The translations under genes and the position numbers were made by a program. Below, one piece after another: positions 25,865 to 34,489 of a stretch of DNA of 64,000 nt (position 1 is the first letter of the stretch; each line of letters starts with the position of its first letter). The notes under the pieces were generated by a model. It was not told the origin of the DNA. It ran no database searches and saw only the letters and a list, made by a program, of their open reading frames with translations. The stretch lies in contig NZ_WIND01000008.1 in the NCBI RefSeq assembly GCF_009697225.1, positions 1-64,000 on the forward strand. Direction: 5' to 3'. This stretch comes from Halovulum marinum (GTDB lineage: Bacteria > Pseudomonadota > Alphaproteobacteria > Rhodobacterales > Rhodobacteraceae).

Positions 25865-26959
25865 TCAGCCCTGCGCTCCGGTCCAGACCGCACGCGGCAC
25901 GTAGACATGCCCGTCGGCCAGCTTCCGCGCTGTCCGCACCAAGCCGGCGGTGCGCAGCACGAAACCGTTGTCGGCAGCGAAGTCCACCAGCACGTCGATG
26001 GCGCCCGATGCATGTTCCAGCACCACGTTCGCCGGGCTTGCGTCTGGTCGCTCGAGCAGCCCGTCCGCTACCGTCCCGGGCGTCAACGCGCAGGACGCCA
26101 GGCACTGCGCGCCGGTGACCGCCATCGACGGGTGCGTGTTCCACGGCATGAAGTACCGCGCCGCAATGCTGCCGCCGCGCGCCGCCGGCGCCAGCAGGCC
26201 GAATTTGGGGGTGACCGACTTAGCCACCTCGCCCATGCCCATCAGCACGCCCGCCTTCCGCCGCACCGCCTCCATCCTGGCGAAGAAATCCCGGTCGGCG
26301 TCCAGTTCGGCCACGCCTTCGTGCCCGCTCAGCCCGAAATCGGCCGCGCGCGCGATCACCAGAGGCATCGCGACGTCCATGCAGGTCACCTCGATCCCGT
26401 CGATGGTGTCGCGCAGGTTGCCGGTGGGCAGGAACGCGCCGGTCGACGAGCCGACGACGCCCTGGAAATTCAGCGCCACCGGCGCGGCGGTTCCGGGCAC
26501 GCCGGCAATGGCGGTGTCGCCGTCGTAGCTCAGCTTGCCGCCGGGCGTCTGCACCTTGGCCAGAACCCGCGCGCCAGTATTCACAGCGTGGATGCGGACC
26601 TCGGTCTCGTCGCCGACGGGCGCGATCAGGCCCATTTCGATCGCGGCGGGACCGACGCCGGACAGGATGTTGCCGCAGGTCGGCTTGAAGTCCACCAGCC
26701 GGTCCTCCACCGAGACCTGGGCGAAGAAGTAGTCGATGTCGGCATCGGGCTCGGCCGACGGCGACAGCATCGCCACCTTGGTCGTCACCGCGGCGCCGCC
26801 GCCGATGCCGTCGATGTTCAGCGGGTGGCCGGACCCGAGCGCCGAAAGCAGCACCTGCGCCAGCGTGTCAAGGTCCGCCGGCAGATCCGCCCGCCGGAAG
26901 TACGGCCCGCGCGAGGTGCCGCCGCGCATGAAGATGAACGGTATCGCAGTCTGGGTCAT
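25865..26959 (-). CDS. PrpF-family isomerase (aconitate / 4-oxalomesaconate tautomerase type)
   Basis: 364 residues of the PrpF/GalD/LigU family: MRGGTSRGPYFRRADLP at the N-terminus, GGGAAVTTKVAML, the conserved Cys region FKPTCGNILSGVGP, and a second half with RYFMPWNTHPSMAVTGAQC. The fold is related to diaminopimelate epimerase, and the enzymes move a double bond or a proton in unsaturated tricarboxylates. In a locus with TcuAB and a tricarboxylate importer, isomerising trans-aconitate or a similar acid to cis-aconitate is the natural proposal (inference). The ATG overlaps the tctA-tctB stop as ATGA. Confidence 0.85.
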   Translation of the reverse strand: MTQTAIPFIFMRGGTSRGPYFRRADLPADLDTLAQVLLSALGSGHPLNIDGIGGGAAVTTKVAMLSPSAEPDADIDYFFAQVSVEDRLVDFKPTCGNILSGVGPAAIEMGLIAPVGDETEVRIHAVNTGARVLAKVQTPGGKLSYDGDTAIAGVPGTAAPVALNFQGVVGSSTGAFLPTGNLRDTIDGIEVTCMDVAMPLVIARAADFGLSGHEGVAELDADRDFFARMEAVRRKAGVLMGMGEVAKSVTPKFGLLAPAARGGSIAARYFMPWNTHPSMAVTGAQCLASCALTPGTVADGLLERPDASPANVVLEHASGAIDVLVDFAADNGFVLRTAGLVRTARKLADGHVYVPRAVWTGAQG

Positions 26960-28986
26960 TTCAGCGGCCACGGCAGATCCACCGCCTCCTGCAACAGGCC
27001 CGGCGGGAAGTCGCGATTCAGTGCCCCGGCCATCAGGCACATGAAGGCGATGCCGGCGGCGGTCAGCAGGACCGTCCGTCCCCAGCCTGCGCCGGCGCGC
27101 ACCCGCAGGAACGCCACCAGGAAACCGGCCAGCGCAAGGATGAAGCCCACCACCCAGGTCGCGGCGATCAGCCCGGCGAACCATGCCAGCGTCAACCACA
27201 ACCCGTGCGGCGCGTCGGCGTCCTCGCCGGCGACCTCCTTGTCGGCGAAGATCGGGTCGCCCTCGGGGCGGCGGATCATCTGCGCCAGCAGGATCAGGCA
27301 GCACAGCAGCGAGAAGCCGCCCACGACCAGCGGGATGATCTTGTCGGTCATGTTGAAATCCGGGATCGCGTTGGCGTTGATCAACGCGAACAGCAGGTAG
27401 CCGGCGATCACCAGCAGGAACACCATCGGCGCCCGCTTCGAGCCGGACCGCACCTCGCCCTCGGCCATGATCGCCTTGGACTGCCGGATGCCCAGCACCA
27501 CCGAGACCACCGTGATCACCAGCAGCACGATGACGATCGGGCTGAAGATGTACTCGATGCCCTCCTCGAAACTCTTGCGGAACCGGAAGCTGGCGATCTG
27601 GAAGGCCTGGTTGGTGAACTTCTCGACCGGGTTCGACAGCACGAAGCCGATCAGGAACGCCGGCCGCGACCAGTCGAAGCGACGCAGGAAGATGCCGATC
27701 AGGCCGATCACGAACAGCGCCAGCAGGTCCTCGAAGTTCTGGCCCGACTGGAACGCGGCAAAGCTGATCAGCATGAACAGGAACGGCGCCAGATAGGTGA
27801 AGCGGATCGTGGTCAGGCGGGCGATCCCGCCCGAGGCGGCGATGCACAGCACCGTGCCCAGCACGTTGGCCAGCGCCAGCAGCCAGACGATCGAATAGGT
27901 GATGTCGAGATTGTCCTTGAGCATGTTCGGACCGACCTCGATGTCGCCCGAGCCCAGCAGCGCCACCGCGCCGATGAAGATCGCCATCGAGCCCGAGCCG
28001 GGGATGCCGAACAGCAGCGTCGGCACCAGCCCGCCGCCTTCCTTGGCGTTGTTCGAGCTTTCCGGCCCGATCACGCCGCGCACCTCGCCCTTGCCGAACC
28101 CCGACTTGTCTTTGGTGGTCTGCACGGCATGGCCATAGGCGATCCAGTCCACCACCGAGCCGCCGAGGCCCGGGATGACCCCGACGACGACGCCGATCAG
28201 CGAGCAGCGCACCGACAGCCACAGGTTGGCGAACCAGTCGCGCACCCCGTCCATCCAGCCGCCGCCAAGCTTCGCGCCCTCGGCTATCGACCGGTCCTGC
28301 CGCAGCAGCGACACGATCTCGGGCACCGCGAAGATGCCGAGGCCGACGATCACCAGCTGCAGGCCGTCGGTCAGATAGGGAATGTCATAGGTCGCCATCC
28401 GCAGGCTTCCGCCGGCGTCGGCTTCGCCGATGGTGCCGATCATCAGGCCCAGGCCGGCCGCCGCAAGACCCTTGAGCGCGATGCGCCCCGCAAGGACCGC
28501 GACCATCGACAGGCCCAGGATGGTGATCATCAGCATCTCGGGCAGCCCGAACGCCAGCACGATCGGCCGCGCGACCAGGATGAAGACGGTCAGGAAGCCG
28601 GCGCCGACCAGCCCGCCGAACAGCGACGAGGCGAAGGCCGCGGACAGCGCCCGCGCCGCCTGCCCCTTCTTGGCCATCGGAAATCCGTCCAGCACCGTCG
28701 CCTGGCTGGCCGAGCTGCCCGGAATGCCCATCAGCACGCTGGCGAAGGTGTCCGAGGTGGGCACCACGGCGACCATGCCGATCATCAGCGCAAGGCCCAG
28801 GACCGGATCCATGCCGAACATGAACGGAAGCAGCAGCGACAGCCCGGCGATGCCGCCCAGACCGGGGAACACGCCGACCGCCAGGCCCATCACGACGCCC
28901 AGCACCAGATAGCCCAGGACGACCGGCTGCAGGATCAGCGCCCATGCGTCGCCGAGCGCAGGCACGGCCGTCGCGAAAATCTCCAT
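26956..28986 (-). CDS. Tripartite tricarboxylate transporter, fused TctA-TctB membrane subunit
   Basis: 676 residues. Residues 1 to about 500 are TctA, the large 12-helix channel subunit (FPGLGGIAGLSLLLPFMFGM near the start, PGLGGSVVDWIAYGHAV repeat in the second half). Residues about 515-676 have four further helices and the layout of TctB, the small subunit (DFNMTDKIIPLVVGGFSLLC, then TWVVGFILALAGFLVAFLRV). The two are normally separate genes, and no separate tctB is present in the window. The transporter imports citrate-like acids using a sodium or proton gradient with the binding protein TctC. It is separated from tctC by a strong hairpin. Confidence 0.9.
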   Translation of the reverse strand: MEIFATAVPALGDAWALILQPVVLGYLVLGVVMGLAVGVFPGLGGIAGLSLLLPFMFGMDPVLGLALMIGMVAVVPTSDTFASVLMGIPGSSASQATVLDGFPMAKKGQAARALSAAFASSLFGGLVGAGFLTVFILVARPIVLAFGLPEMLMITILGLSMVAVLAGRIALKGLAAAGLGLMIGTIGEADAGGSLRMATYDIPYLTDGLQLVIVGLGIFAVPEIVSLLRQDRSIAEGAKLGGGWMDGVRDWFANLWLSVRCSLIGVVVGVIPGLGGSVVDWIAYGHAVQTTKDKSGFGKGEVRGVIGPESSNNAKEGGGLVPTLLFGIPGSGSMAIFIGAVALLGSGDIEVGPNMLKDNLDITYSIVWLLALANVLGTVLCIAASGGIARLTTIRFTYLAPFLFMLISFAAFQSGQNFEDLLALFVIGLIGIFLRRFDWSRPAFLIGFVLSNPVEKFTNQAFQIASFRFRKSFEEGIEYIFSPIVIVLLVITVVSVVLGIRQSKAIMAEGEVRSGSKRAPMVFLLVIAGYLLFALINANAIPDFNMTDKIIPLVVGGFSLLCCLILLAQMIRRPEGDPIFADKEVAGEDADAPHGLWLTLAWFAGLIAATWVVGFILALAGFLVAFLRVRAGAGWGRTVLLTAAGIAFMCLMAGALNRDFPPGLLQEAVDLPWPLK

Positions 28987-29017
28987 GATACCGCTTTCGC
29001 TGGAAGGTGGTTTTCAG

Positions 29018-29050
29018 GCGCCCCGCCGGTATGGGGGTAAGGCGGGGCGC
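29018..29050 (-). terminator. Intercistronic GC hairpin between tctC and tctAB
   Basis: Perfect 10-bp stem: GCGCCCCGCC at 29018-29027 with GGCGGGGCGC at 29041-29050, 13-base loop. It lies 15 bases past the tctC stop and 30 bases before the tctAB start. With no T-run, it probably acts as a partial terminator or 3' stabiliser that favours the binding protein. Confidence 0.7.
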
Positions 29051-29064
29051 TATGGCGTGGATCG

Positions 29065-30153
29065 TTACTTGAGAACCACGCCGTAGGAGTCCTCGAGCCA
29101 CTTCAGCACAAAGGCCTTGGCACTGTCGGGGACCGTGGTTGCGGACTTGACCGCCTTTTGCGCACCTTGGCCGACGAACATCGGGTATTCGCCAACCTGT
29201 TTGGCCGCAAGTTCGTCGAAATCTTCGCGCGCGCGGACGGCCTCGAAAGCCGCAACATACGCGTCGATCACCTCCTGGGGGGTGCCTTGCGGCAGGAAGG
29301 CGATCTTCTGCGATGGGAAGCCGGCGACGAAGAACGCCTTCCACGCGTCCCATGCATCGCCCGAGGTCTCGCAGCCGTCGGTGGCTTCGCAGACCTCCTT
29401 GAAGGTCGGAATGTCGGGGAAGGTCGGATCGCGGACGATGTTGCCGTCCTCGTCCAGCGCGCCCCAGGTCATCATCGGCACCGCCGTGCCCGCCTCGACC
29501 AGCGCGGTCGAGCCGCCCAGATAGCCCGACGAGGTCTGGTAGTCGATCGTCGCCTCGCCGCGCTCGAACATCAGCCGGCCGTCGCCGCGGCCCTTGATGC
29601 CGAACACCGGCTCGACGTTCATGCCCAGCATCTCCCAGGCCAGCAGCGGGACCAGGTCCAGCCGCGTCGCGCCCTGGCTGCCGTAGATGAAGTCGATATC
29701 CTTCAGCGCGTTGGCCGAGCCGTCGAACCTGGCGCCATCCTCGGCGTTCAGGTAGGCCACGCCGCCGGTGCCGGTGGCCATCACCGGGTTCCAGTCGGAA
29801 TATTCGTAGCGCACCCGCGGATCGTTCAGCAGATACGGGAACTGGGTGGACCCGGACGAGCCGAACAGCAGCGTGCCGTCGTCGTACTCCTGCTCCTGGA
29901 ACCAGTTCGCGCCCTTGGTCGAGCCGGCGCCCGGCATGAACTTGACGACGACCGTGGGCTGACCCGGCAGTTCCTCGGACAGCAGCGGGGCGAAGAAGTT
30001 GGCCCACTTGGCCGAGCCGCCGGTCTCCGAGAACGGGATCACCCACTCGATCGTCTTGCCGCCAAACTCGACCTCGGCCGCGGCGGGCGCGGCGGCGGTC
30101 AGACTGGCGGCAACGCCCAGCGCGACGGCGCGGGCGGCGTTGAATTCGGTCAT
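29065..30153 (-). CDS. Tripartite tricarboxylate transporter binding protein TctC
   Basis: 362 residues with an Ala-rich signal peptide (ARAVALGVAASLTAAAPAAAE, cleavage after AAA). The mature protein is a Bug/TctC-type periplasmic receptor: FGGKTIEWVIPFSETGGSA begins the first lobe, VVVKFMPGAGSTKG is the usual ligand loop, and FPSQKIAFLPQGTPQEVI the C-terminal lobe. The ATG at 30153 follows GGGAGG. It is ~40 residues longer than typical TctC. It binds a tri- or dicarboxylate and hands it to the fused TctA-TctB. It is divergent from the tctDE-type two-component genes that probably control it. Confidence 0.9.
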   Translation of the reverse strand: MTEFNAARAVALGVAASLTAAAPAAAEVEFGGKTIEWVIPFSETGGSAKWANFFAPLLSEELPGQPTVVVKFMPGAGSTKGANWFQEQEYDDGTLLFGSSGSTQFPYLLNDPRVRYEYSDWNPVMATGTGGVAYLNAEDGARFDGSANALKDIDFIYGSQGATRLDLVPLLAWEMLGMNVEPVFGIKGRGDGRLMFERGEATIDYQTSSGYLGGSTALVEAGTAVPMMTWGALDEDGNIVRDPTFPDIPTFKEVCEATDGCETSGDAWDAWKAFFVAGFPSQKIAFLPQGTPQEVIDAYVAAFEAVRAREDFDELAAKQVGEYPMFVGQGAQKAVKSATTVPDSAKAFVLKWLEDSYGVVLK

Positions 30154-30262
30154 GGTTTCCTCCCTTATGACCAGAAGACCACGGCCGGCGCGCTGGCGCC
30201 GCCATGGTGACAATTCCCGGCGGAGATTGATTCCCCGCTCGCCGGACCGATCATGAGGGCGC

Positions 30263-30281
30263 AAGCTTGCGTGAAGCTTGC
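30263..30281 (+). promoter_or_regulatory. Direct repeats upstream of the response-regulator gene
   Basis: AAGCTTGC occurs at 30263-30270 and 30274-30281, an 11-base period, close to one helical turn. OmpR-family regulators such as TctD bind direct repeats with this spacing. The first copy is also part of the palindrome GCAAGCTTGC. It lies in the 139-base region between tctC and the response-regulator gene and ends only 11 bases before that gene, so binding could cause autoregulation. Confidence 0.4.
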
Positions 30282-30292
30282 AAGGAGCAAGA

Positions 30293-30961
30293 ATGCGGAT
30301 TGCCGTGATCGAGGACAACGTGGCCCTGGCCAAGGCGATCGCCTATCGGCTGCGCGACCGGGGCCATGCCGCCGACGTGATCCACGACGGGCAGGAGGCC
30401 GACGCCTTCCTTGCCGGCGAAGGCGCGGACATGGTCGTGCTGGACATCAATCTGCCGGGCCTTAGCGGGCTCGACGTGCTGCGCAAGCTGCGTGCCCGGG
30501 GCAACGGTGCGCCGGTGATCCTGCTGACCGCCCGCAGCGAGACCAGCGACCGCGTCACCGGCCTGGACGCGGGCGCGGACGACTACCTGGTCAAGCCGTT
30601 CGACATGGACGAGCTCGAGGCCCGGATCCGGGCGCTCTCGCGGCGCAAGAACCTCGACTACGGCGCACGCGAACGGCTGGGCCCGCTGGAGTTCGACCGC
30701 ACAAGCCGCCAGGTCACGGTGCACGGGGTGCCGCTGGACCTGCCCCGGCGCGAGCTGTCGACGTTGGAATGCCTGCTGGAACGGCGCGGTCGCATCGTGT
30801 CCAAGGCCCAGCTGACCGACCACGTCTACGGCGTCGGCGCCGACGTGGACGACACCGCGATCGAGCCGCACGTCTCGCGCCTGCGGCGCCGTCTGGCGGC
30901 GCACGGCATCGCCATCCGCACGGCGCGCGGCCTTGGCTACATGCTCGAGACGAAGGGCTGA
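30293..30961 (+). CDS. OmpR-family response regulator (TctD-like)
   Basis: 222 residues: receiver domain with acidic pocket (IEDN), phosphorylated Asp at about 51 (VVLDINLPG), Thr in LLTARSE, Lys in YLVKPFD, then a winged-helix DNA-binding domain (RRELSTLECLLERRGRIVSKAQL, C-terminal TARGLGYMLET). The ATG at 30293 is preferred over one at 30278 because AAGGAG lies seven bases upstream. TctD homologues activate tricarboxylate transporter genes, and the divergent tctC is the obvious target. The stop overlaps the sensor kinase start as TGATG. Confidence 0.92.
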   Translation: MRIAVIEDNVALAKAIAYRLRDRGHAADVIHDGQEADAFLAGEGADMVVLDINLPGLSGLDVLRKLRARGNGAPVILLTARSETSDRVTGLDAGADDYLVKPFDMDELEARIRALSRRKNLDYGARERLGPLEFDRTSRQVTVHGVPLDLPRRELSTLECLLERRGRIVSKAQLTDHVYGVGADVDDTAIEPHVSRLRRRLAAHGIAIRTARGLGYMLETKG

Positions 30962-32352
30962 TGCCGCGCACGCCTTCCTTGCGGGTACGGCTGTTCGGTC
31001 TGATCCTCGGGCCGCTGCTGCTGATGGCGCTGGTGCTGGGCTACTGGCGCTACCAGGTCGCCCACGACACGGCCGAGGAACTGTTCGACCGCTCGCTGCT
31101 GTCCGCCGCGCTGGCAATCTCGCGCGATGTCGCGGTGTCGGGGGGCGACGCGCTGCAGCCTTCCACCCGCGAGTTGATCGGCGACGCGGCGGGAGGCGAG
31201 GTGTTCTATCATGCCACCGGGCCCGGCGGCATCTACGTCACCGGCTACGCCTACCCGCCGGTGAACGGCGGCCCGACGGTCGAGGACCGGTATGCGCCGC
31301 GCATTTTCACAAGCCTCTACCGAGGAGAGCCGGTACACGTCCTGCAAGTGACGGAGCGGGTGACGATCGACAACCTGACCGGCGACGCGACGGCGACCGT
31401 CTGGCAGCGCACTGAAGACCGGAATGCCTTTGCCAACCAGCTCGCCGTGCGTGCGGCCGGGCTGATCGGCGCGCTGCTGACGACCCTTGCGGTGGTGGTC
31501 TGGTTCGGGGTGCAGGTCGGCCTGCGCCCGTTGCTGGACCTGCAGGACGCGATCGCCACCCGCTCGCCGGACGATCTGAGCGTGATCCGACGCCCGGTCC
31601 CGGTCGAGGTGCGCGGCATCGTCCGGACGCTGAACCGGCTGTTTGGCCAGGTGCAGGGCAGCCTCGACGCGCATCAGGAGTTCATCTCGAACGCAGCGCA
31701 TCAGCTGCGCAACCCCGCGGCCGCGGTCCAGTCGATGGCCGAGGCCCTGCGCGATGCCGACTCACCGGACGAACGGTCCCGCCGCCTGCGCGAACTGGTC
31801 GAGGCCGCCCGCGCCTCGGCGCGCATCGCCAATCAGTTGCTGTCGCTCGAGCGCCTGCGGCACGGATCTGCCGACGGGCACGGCGAGCCGATCGACCTGT
31901 GCGAGCTGGTGCGCGAGGCCTGCGCCGCCGCCGGCCCGGCCGTGCTCGAGGCCGGCGTGGAGTTCGAGCTGATGACGCCGCCGCAGGACTGCACGGTGCG
32001 CGGCGAACCGGTCTTTCTGGCCGAGGCGATCAAGAACCTGATCGACAACGCGCTGCGCCACGGCGGCACCGCGCTGACCCGGATCACCGTGAAGATCGGA
32101 TGCACCGACGGGTCGACCACCGTCACCGTTGCCGATGACGGCGTCGGGCTGACGCCGACGGACAGTAACGCGGCGTTCAGCCGGTTCTCGCAGCTTTCGC
32201 CCGCCTCCGGCAGCGGTCTGGGTCTGGCGATTGCCCAGTCGGTGGCGCGTCATCACGGCGGGTCGTTGCGGATCGACCCCGTTGCACGGGGCGCCAGTCT
32301 GACGCTTGCGCTGCCAGCATGCGCGGACGCGCCGGCAGCCCGGGACGCATGA
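30961..32352 (+). CDS. Sensor histidine kinase (TctE-like)
   Basis: 463 residues: N-terminal membrane helix (RVRLFGLILGPLLLMALVLG), a ~150-residue periplasmic sensor region, second helix (about 160-185), HAMP-like linker, then dimerisation box with the phosphorylated His at about 247 (AAHQLRNP, where HQLRTP is more common) and an HATPase domain with NLIDNALRHG, DDGVGL and GSGLGLAIA. It should sense an external tricarboxylate and phosphorylate the coupled regulator. Confidence 0.92.
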   Translation: MPRTPSLRVRLFGLILGPLLLMALVLGYWRYQVAHDTAEELFDRSLLSAALAISRDVAVSGGDALQPSTRELIGDAAGGEVFYHATGPGGIYVTGYAYPPVNGGPTVEDRYAPRIFTSLYRGEPVHVLQVTERVTIDNLTGDATATVWQRTEDRNAFANQLAVRAAGLIGALLTTLAVVVWFGVQVGLRPLLDLQDAIATRSPDDLSVIRRPVPVEVRGIVRTLNRLFGQVQGSLDAHQEFISNAAHQLRNPAAAVQSMAEALRDADSPDERSRRLRELVEAARASARIANQLLSLERLRHGSADGHGEPIDLCELVREACAAAGPAVLEAGVEFELMTPPQDCTVRGEPVFLAEAIKNLIDNALRHGGTALTRITVKIGCTDGSTTVTVADDGVGLTPTDSNAAFSRFSQLSPASGSGLGLAIAQSVARHHGGSLRIDPVARGASLTLALPACADAPAARDA

Positions 32353-32366
32353 CCGCCGGCCGCGCG

Positions 32367-32391
32367 CCAGCCGGACCCGGATCCAGGCTGG
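32367..32391 (+). terminator. Probable terminator after the tctE-like gene
   Basis: CCAGCC-GGA (32367-32375) pairs with TCC-GGCTGG (32382-32391, one bulged A), followed by GGGGCTTCTT. It starts 15 bases after the kinase stop and before the convergent TRIC-type gene. The tail is only partly T-rich, so confidence is moderate. Confidence 0.45.
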
Positions 32392-32410
32392 GGGCTTCTT
32401 CCCCGGCGCC

Positions 32411-33046
32411 TCAGCGCGGCAAATCGTCCGGGTGCCGGCCCGGAAGGGACTTGTACACCGGCAGCTGCCAGTCGAAGGCAAGCGCGCAGCTGCGCAGTCC
32501 GAACGCCGCGGCAAAGCCGCCGGCCGCCGAGACGGGCGGACCCACGCCCAGCGCCTCGGCGGCGACGTAGACCAGCGCGCCCGCCAGCGCCGCGGTGACA
32601 TAGATCTCGCGGCGCAGCAGCACCGACTGCTCGTTCACCAGCACGTCGCGAAGGATGCCGCCCAGCGTACCGGTCAGCGTCCCCATGACCACCGCGACAA
32701 TCGGGGACCCGGATACCAGCAGTCCCTTGTAGGCGCCGAACACGCCGTAGGCCGCCAGCGCCGCCGCGTCGAGCCACAGCAGCCAGCGATAGCGCGACTC
32801 GGCCAGCGGCGCGGCGAAGAACAGGCAGATCGCCGCCGCGGCGCAGACCAGGACGTAGAACGGCTGCGCCACCCAGAACACCGGCACGTCCAACACCAGA
32901 TCGCGGACCGTGCCGCCGCCGGTGCCGGTCACCGCGGCGAGGAACACGAACCCGAGGATGTCGAGCTGCTTGCGCGACGCGGCAAGCGCACCGGTCGCGG
33001 CGAACAGCGCCACGCCGGAGTAGTCCAGGATCTCGACGGCAGTCAT
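32411..33046 (-). CDS. Trimeric intracellular cation channel (TRIC)-family membrane protein
   Basis: 211 residues with seven predicted helices in a two-repeat arrangement (UPF0126/YadS type): GVALFAATGALAASRKQLD with VTGTGGGTVRDLVLD in the first half and MGTLTGTLGGILRDVLVNE in the second. The GGG/GGI glycine kinks and the RD pair are the family hallmarks. Bacterial TRIC proteins conduct potassium or other small cations. The ATG at 33046 has GAGGT upstream; a GTG two codons earlier is possible. It follows the TRAP genes on the same strand after a gap containing a 13-base G run, and probably is a separate unit. Confidence 0.88.
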   Translation of the reverse strand: MTAVEILDYSGVALFAATGALAASRKQLDILGFVFLAAVTGTGGGTVRDLVLDVPVFWVAQPFYVLVCAAAAICLFFAAPLAESRYRWLLWLDAAALAAYGVFGAYKGLLVSGSPIVAVVMGTLTGTLGGILRDVLVNEQSVLLRREIYVTAALAGALVYVAAEALGVGPPVSAAGGFAAAFGLRSCALAFDWQLPVYKSLPGRHPDDLPR

Positions 33047-33112
33047 GGGCACCTCGCATCGCCGGTGGGCAGCTGTCGCCAGCCCTTAGGCGAAACGGGG
33101 CGCAAAGGCCAC

Positions 33113-33125
33113 GGGGGGGGGGGGG
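33113..33125. repeat. 13-base poly(G) tract
   Basis: An unbroken run of 13 G in the 156-base gap between the TRAP large-subunit gene and the TRIC-type gene. It sits in the loop of a possible hairpin, with arms CGCAAAGGCC (about 33101-33110) and GGCCTTTAGCG (about 33133-33143, one bulged A). Confidence 0.8.
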
Positions 33126-33202
33126 CGGGATCGGCCTTTAGCGCCGGTGCGATCCGTCCGCAGGGAAGCGCATGAGGGCGCTGCCGTGATAGCGCGCGCG
33201 GA

Positions 33203-34489
33203 TCACGGGCCGTAGAACACCCCCACCAGCCACAGCGGCACTGCCGGGACATAGGTGACCAGCAGCAGCACCAGCACCAGGACGGCGATGAACGGCAGGT
33301 TGGTCTTGGTCGTGCTCCACACGTCGGTGCGGGCGATCGAGCAGGCGGTGATCAGCACGCTGGCCACCGGCGGGGTCTGCTGGCCGAGGGCGATGTTCAG
33401 CGTGATCAGGATGCCGAACTGGATCGGGTCGATGCCGATCTCGTGCACCAGCGGCATGAAGATCGGCACCGTCAGGATGATCGCGGCGGCGCCGTGCAGC
33501 ACCATGCCCACGAACAGCAGGAACACGTTGATGATCATCAGCACCAGGAACTTGTTGGTGGTGATGTCGGTGATCCCCGCGGCCAGCCGTTGCGGCAGCT
33601 CGGTCTCGGTCAGGTACAGCCCCAGCACCGCCGAGGCCGCGACCAGCAGCATGACCACCGCGGTCTGGTTCACCCCGTCGAGCAGCGCGTGATAGAGGCG
33701 GCCGAAGTTCAGTTCGCGATAGATGAACAGGCCGATGATCAGCGCGGACAGCACCGCCAGACCCGCGCCTTCGGTCGCGGTGACGATGCCGCCGAAGATG
33801 CCGCCCAGGATGATGACCGGCAGGATCAGCGCCCAGGACGCCTCCCTGGTGGCCTGCCAGAGCCGGCACAGGCTGAAACCCTCTTCGCGGGGCAGGTCAT
33901 AGCGGACGGCGAAATAGTACGAAAGCGCCATCAGCAGGAAAGCCCCGATCAGCCCCGGCACGATGCCGGCGACGAACAGGCGGACGATCGAGGTGTCCGA
34001 CAGCGCGCCATAAAGGATCATCGGGATCGACGGCGGGATGATGATCGCCAGCGACGCCGACGACGAGGTCAGCGCGGCGGCGAACCGGGGCGAGTACCCC
34101 TTCTTCTTCATTGCCGGGATCAGCACCGAGCCGGTGGCGGCCACGTCGGCGACGGCCGAGCCCGAGATCTCGGCGAAGAACAGCGACACGCCGACGTTGA
34201 CCATCGCCAGCCCGCCGCGGACGAAGCCGATCAGCGCCGAGACGAAGCCGATCAGCCGGGTCGAGATGCCGCCGGTGTTCATCAGTGCGCCGGCCAGGAT
34301 GAACAGCGGGATCGCGATCAGCGGAAAGCTGGTGGCGCCGTCATAGAGAGACAGCGCCGCGTTCAGAAAGCCGAGGTGCCCGTTCAGCAGCCAGACGCCG
34401 ACCAGCGCGCTGGCCAGGATCGAGACCGCGATCGGCACGCCGATGGCGATCATCAGGAACATTCCCAGCAGGATCAGGGCCTCGGTCAT
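33203..34489 (-). CDS. TRAP transporter large permease (DctM type)
   Basis: 428 residues and about twelve membrane helices in the DctM layout: NTGGISTRLIGFVSALIGF, FFAEISGSAVADVAATGSVL in the first half, and LHGAAAIILTVPIFMPLVHE plus QQTPPVASVLITACSIA in the second. Together with DctQ and the binding protein it imports a carboxylate with sodium. Its ATG overlaps the dctQ-type stop (TGATG). It is the last TRAP gene of the unit. Confidence 0.93.
   Translation of the reverse strand: MTEALILLGMFLMIAIGVPIAVSILASALVGVWLLNGHLGFLNAALSLYDGATSFPLIAIPLFILAGALMNTGGISTRLIGFVSALIGFVRGGLAMVNVGVSLFFAEISGSAVADVAATGSVLIPAMKKKGYSPRFAAALTSSSASLAIIIPPSIPMILYGALSDTSIVRLFVAGIVPGLIGAFLLMALSYYFAVRYDLPREEGFSLCRLWQATREASWALILPVIILGGIFGGIVTATEGAGLAVLSALIIGLFIYRELNFGRLYHALLDGVNQTAVVMLLVAASAVLGLYLTETELPQRLAAGITDITTNKFLVLMIINVFLLFVGMVLHGAAAIILTVPIFMPLVHEIGIDPIQFGILITLNIALGQQTPPVASVLITACSIARTDVWSTTKTNLPFIAVLVLVLLLVTYVPAVPLWLVGVFYGP

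Noticed and set aside
27205-29040. 611-codon plus-strand open frame opposite tctA-tctB
   Set aside because: Its Gln/His/Asp-rich composition is the mirror of membrane-helix codons; no domain seen.
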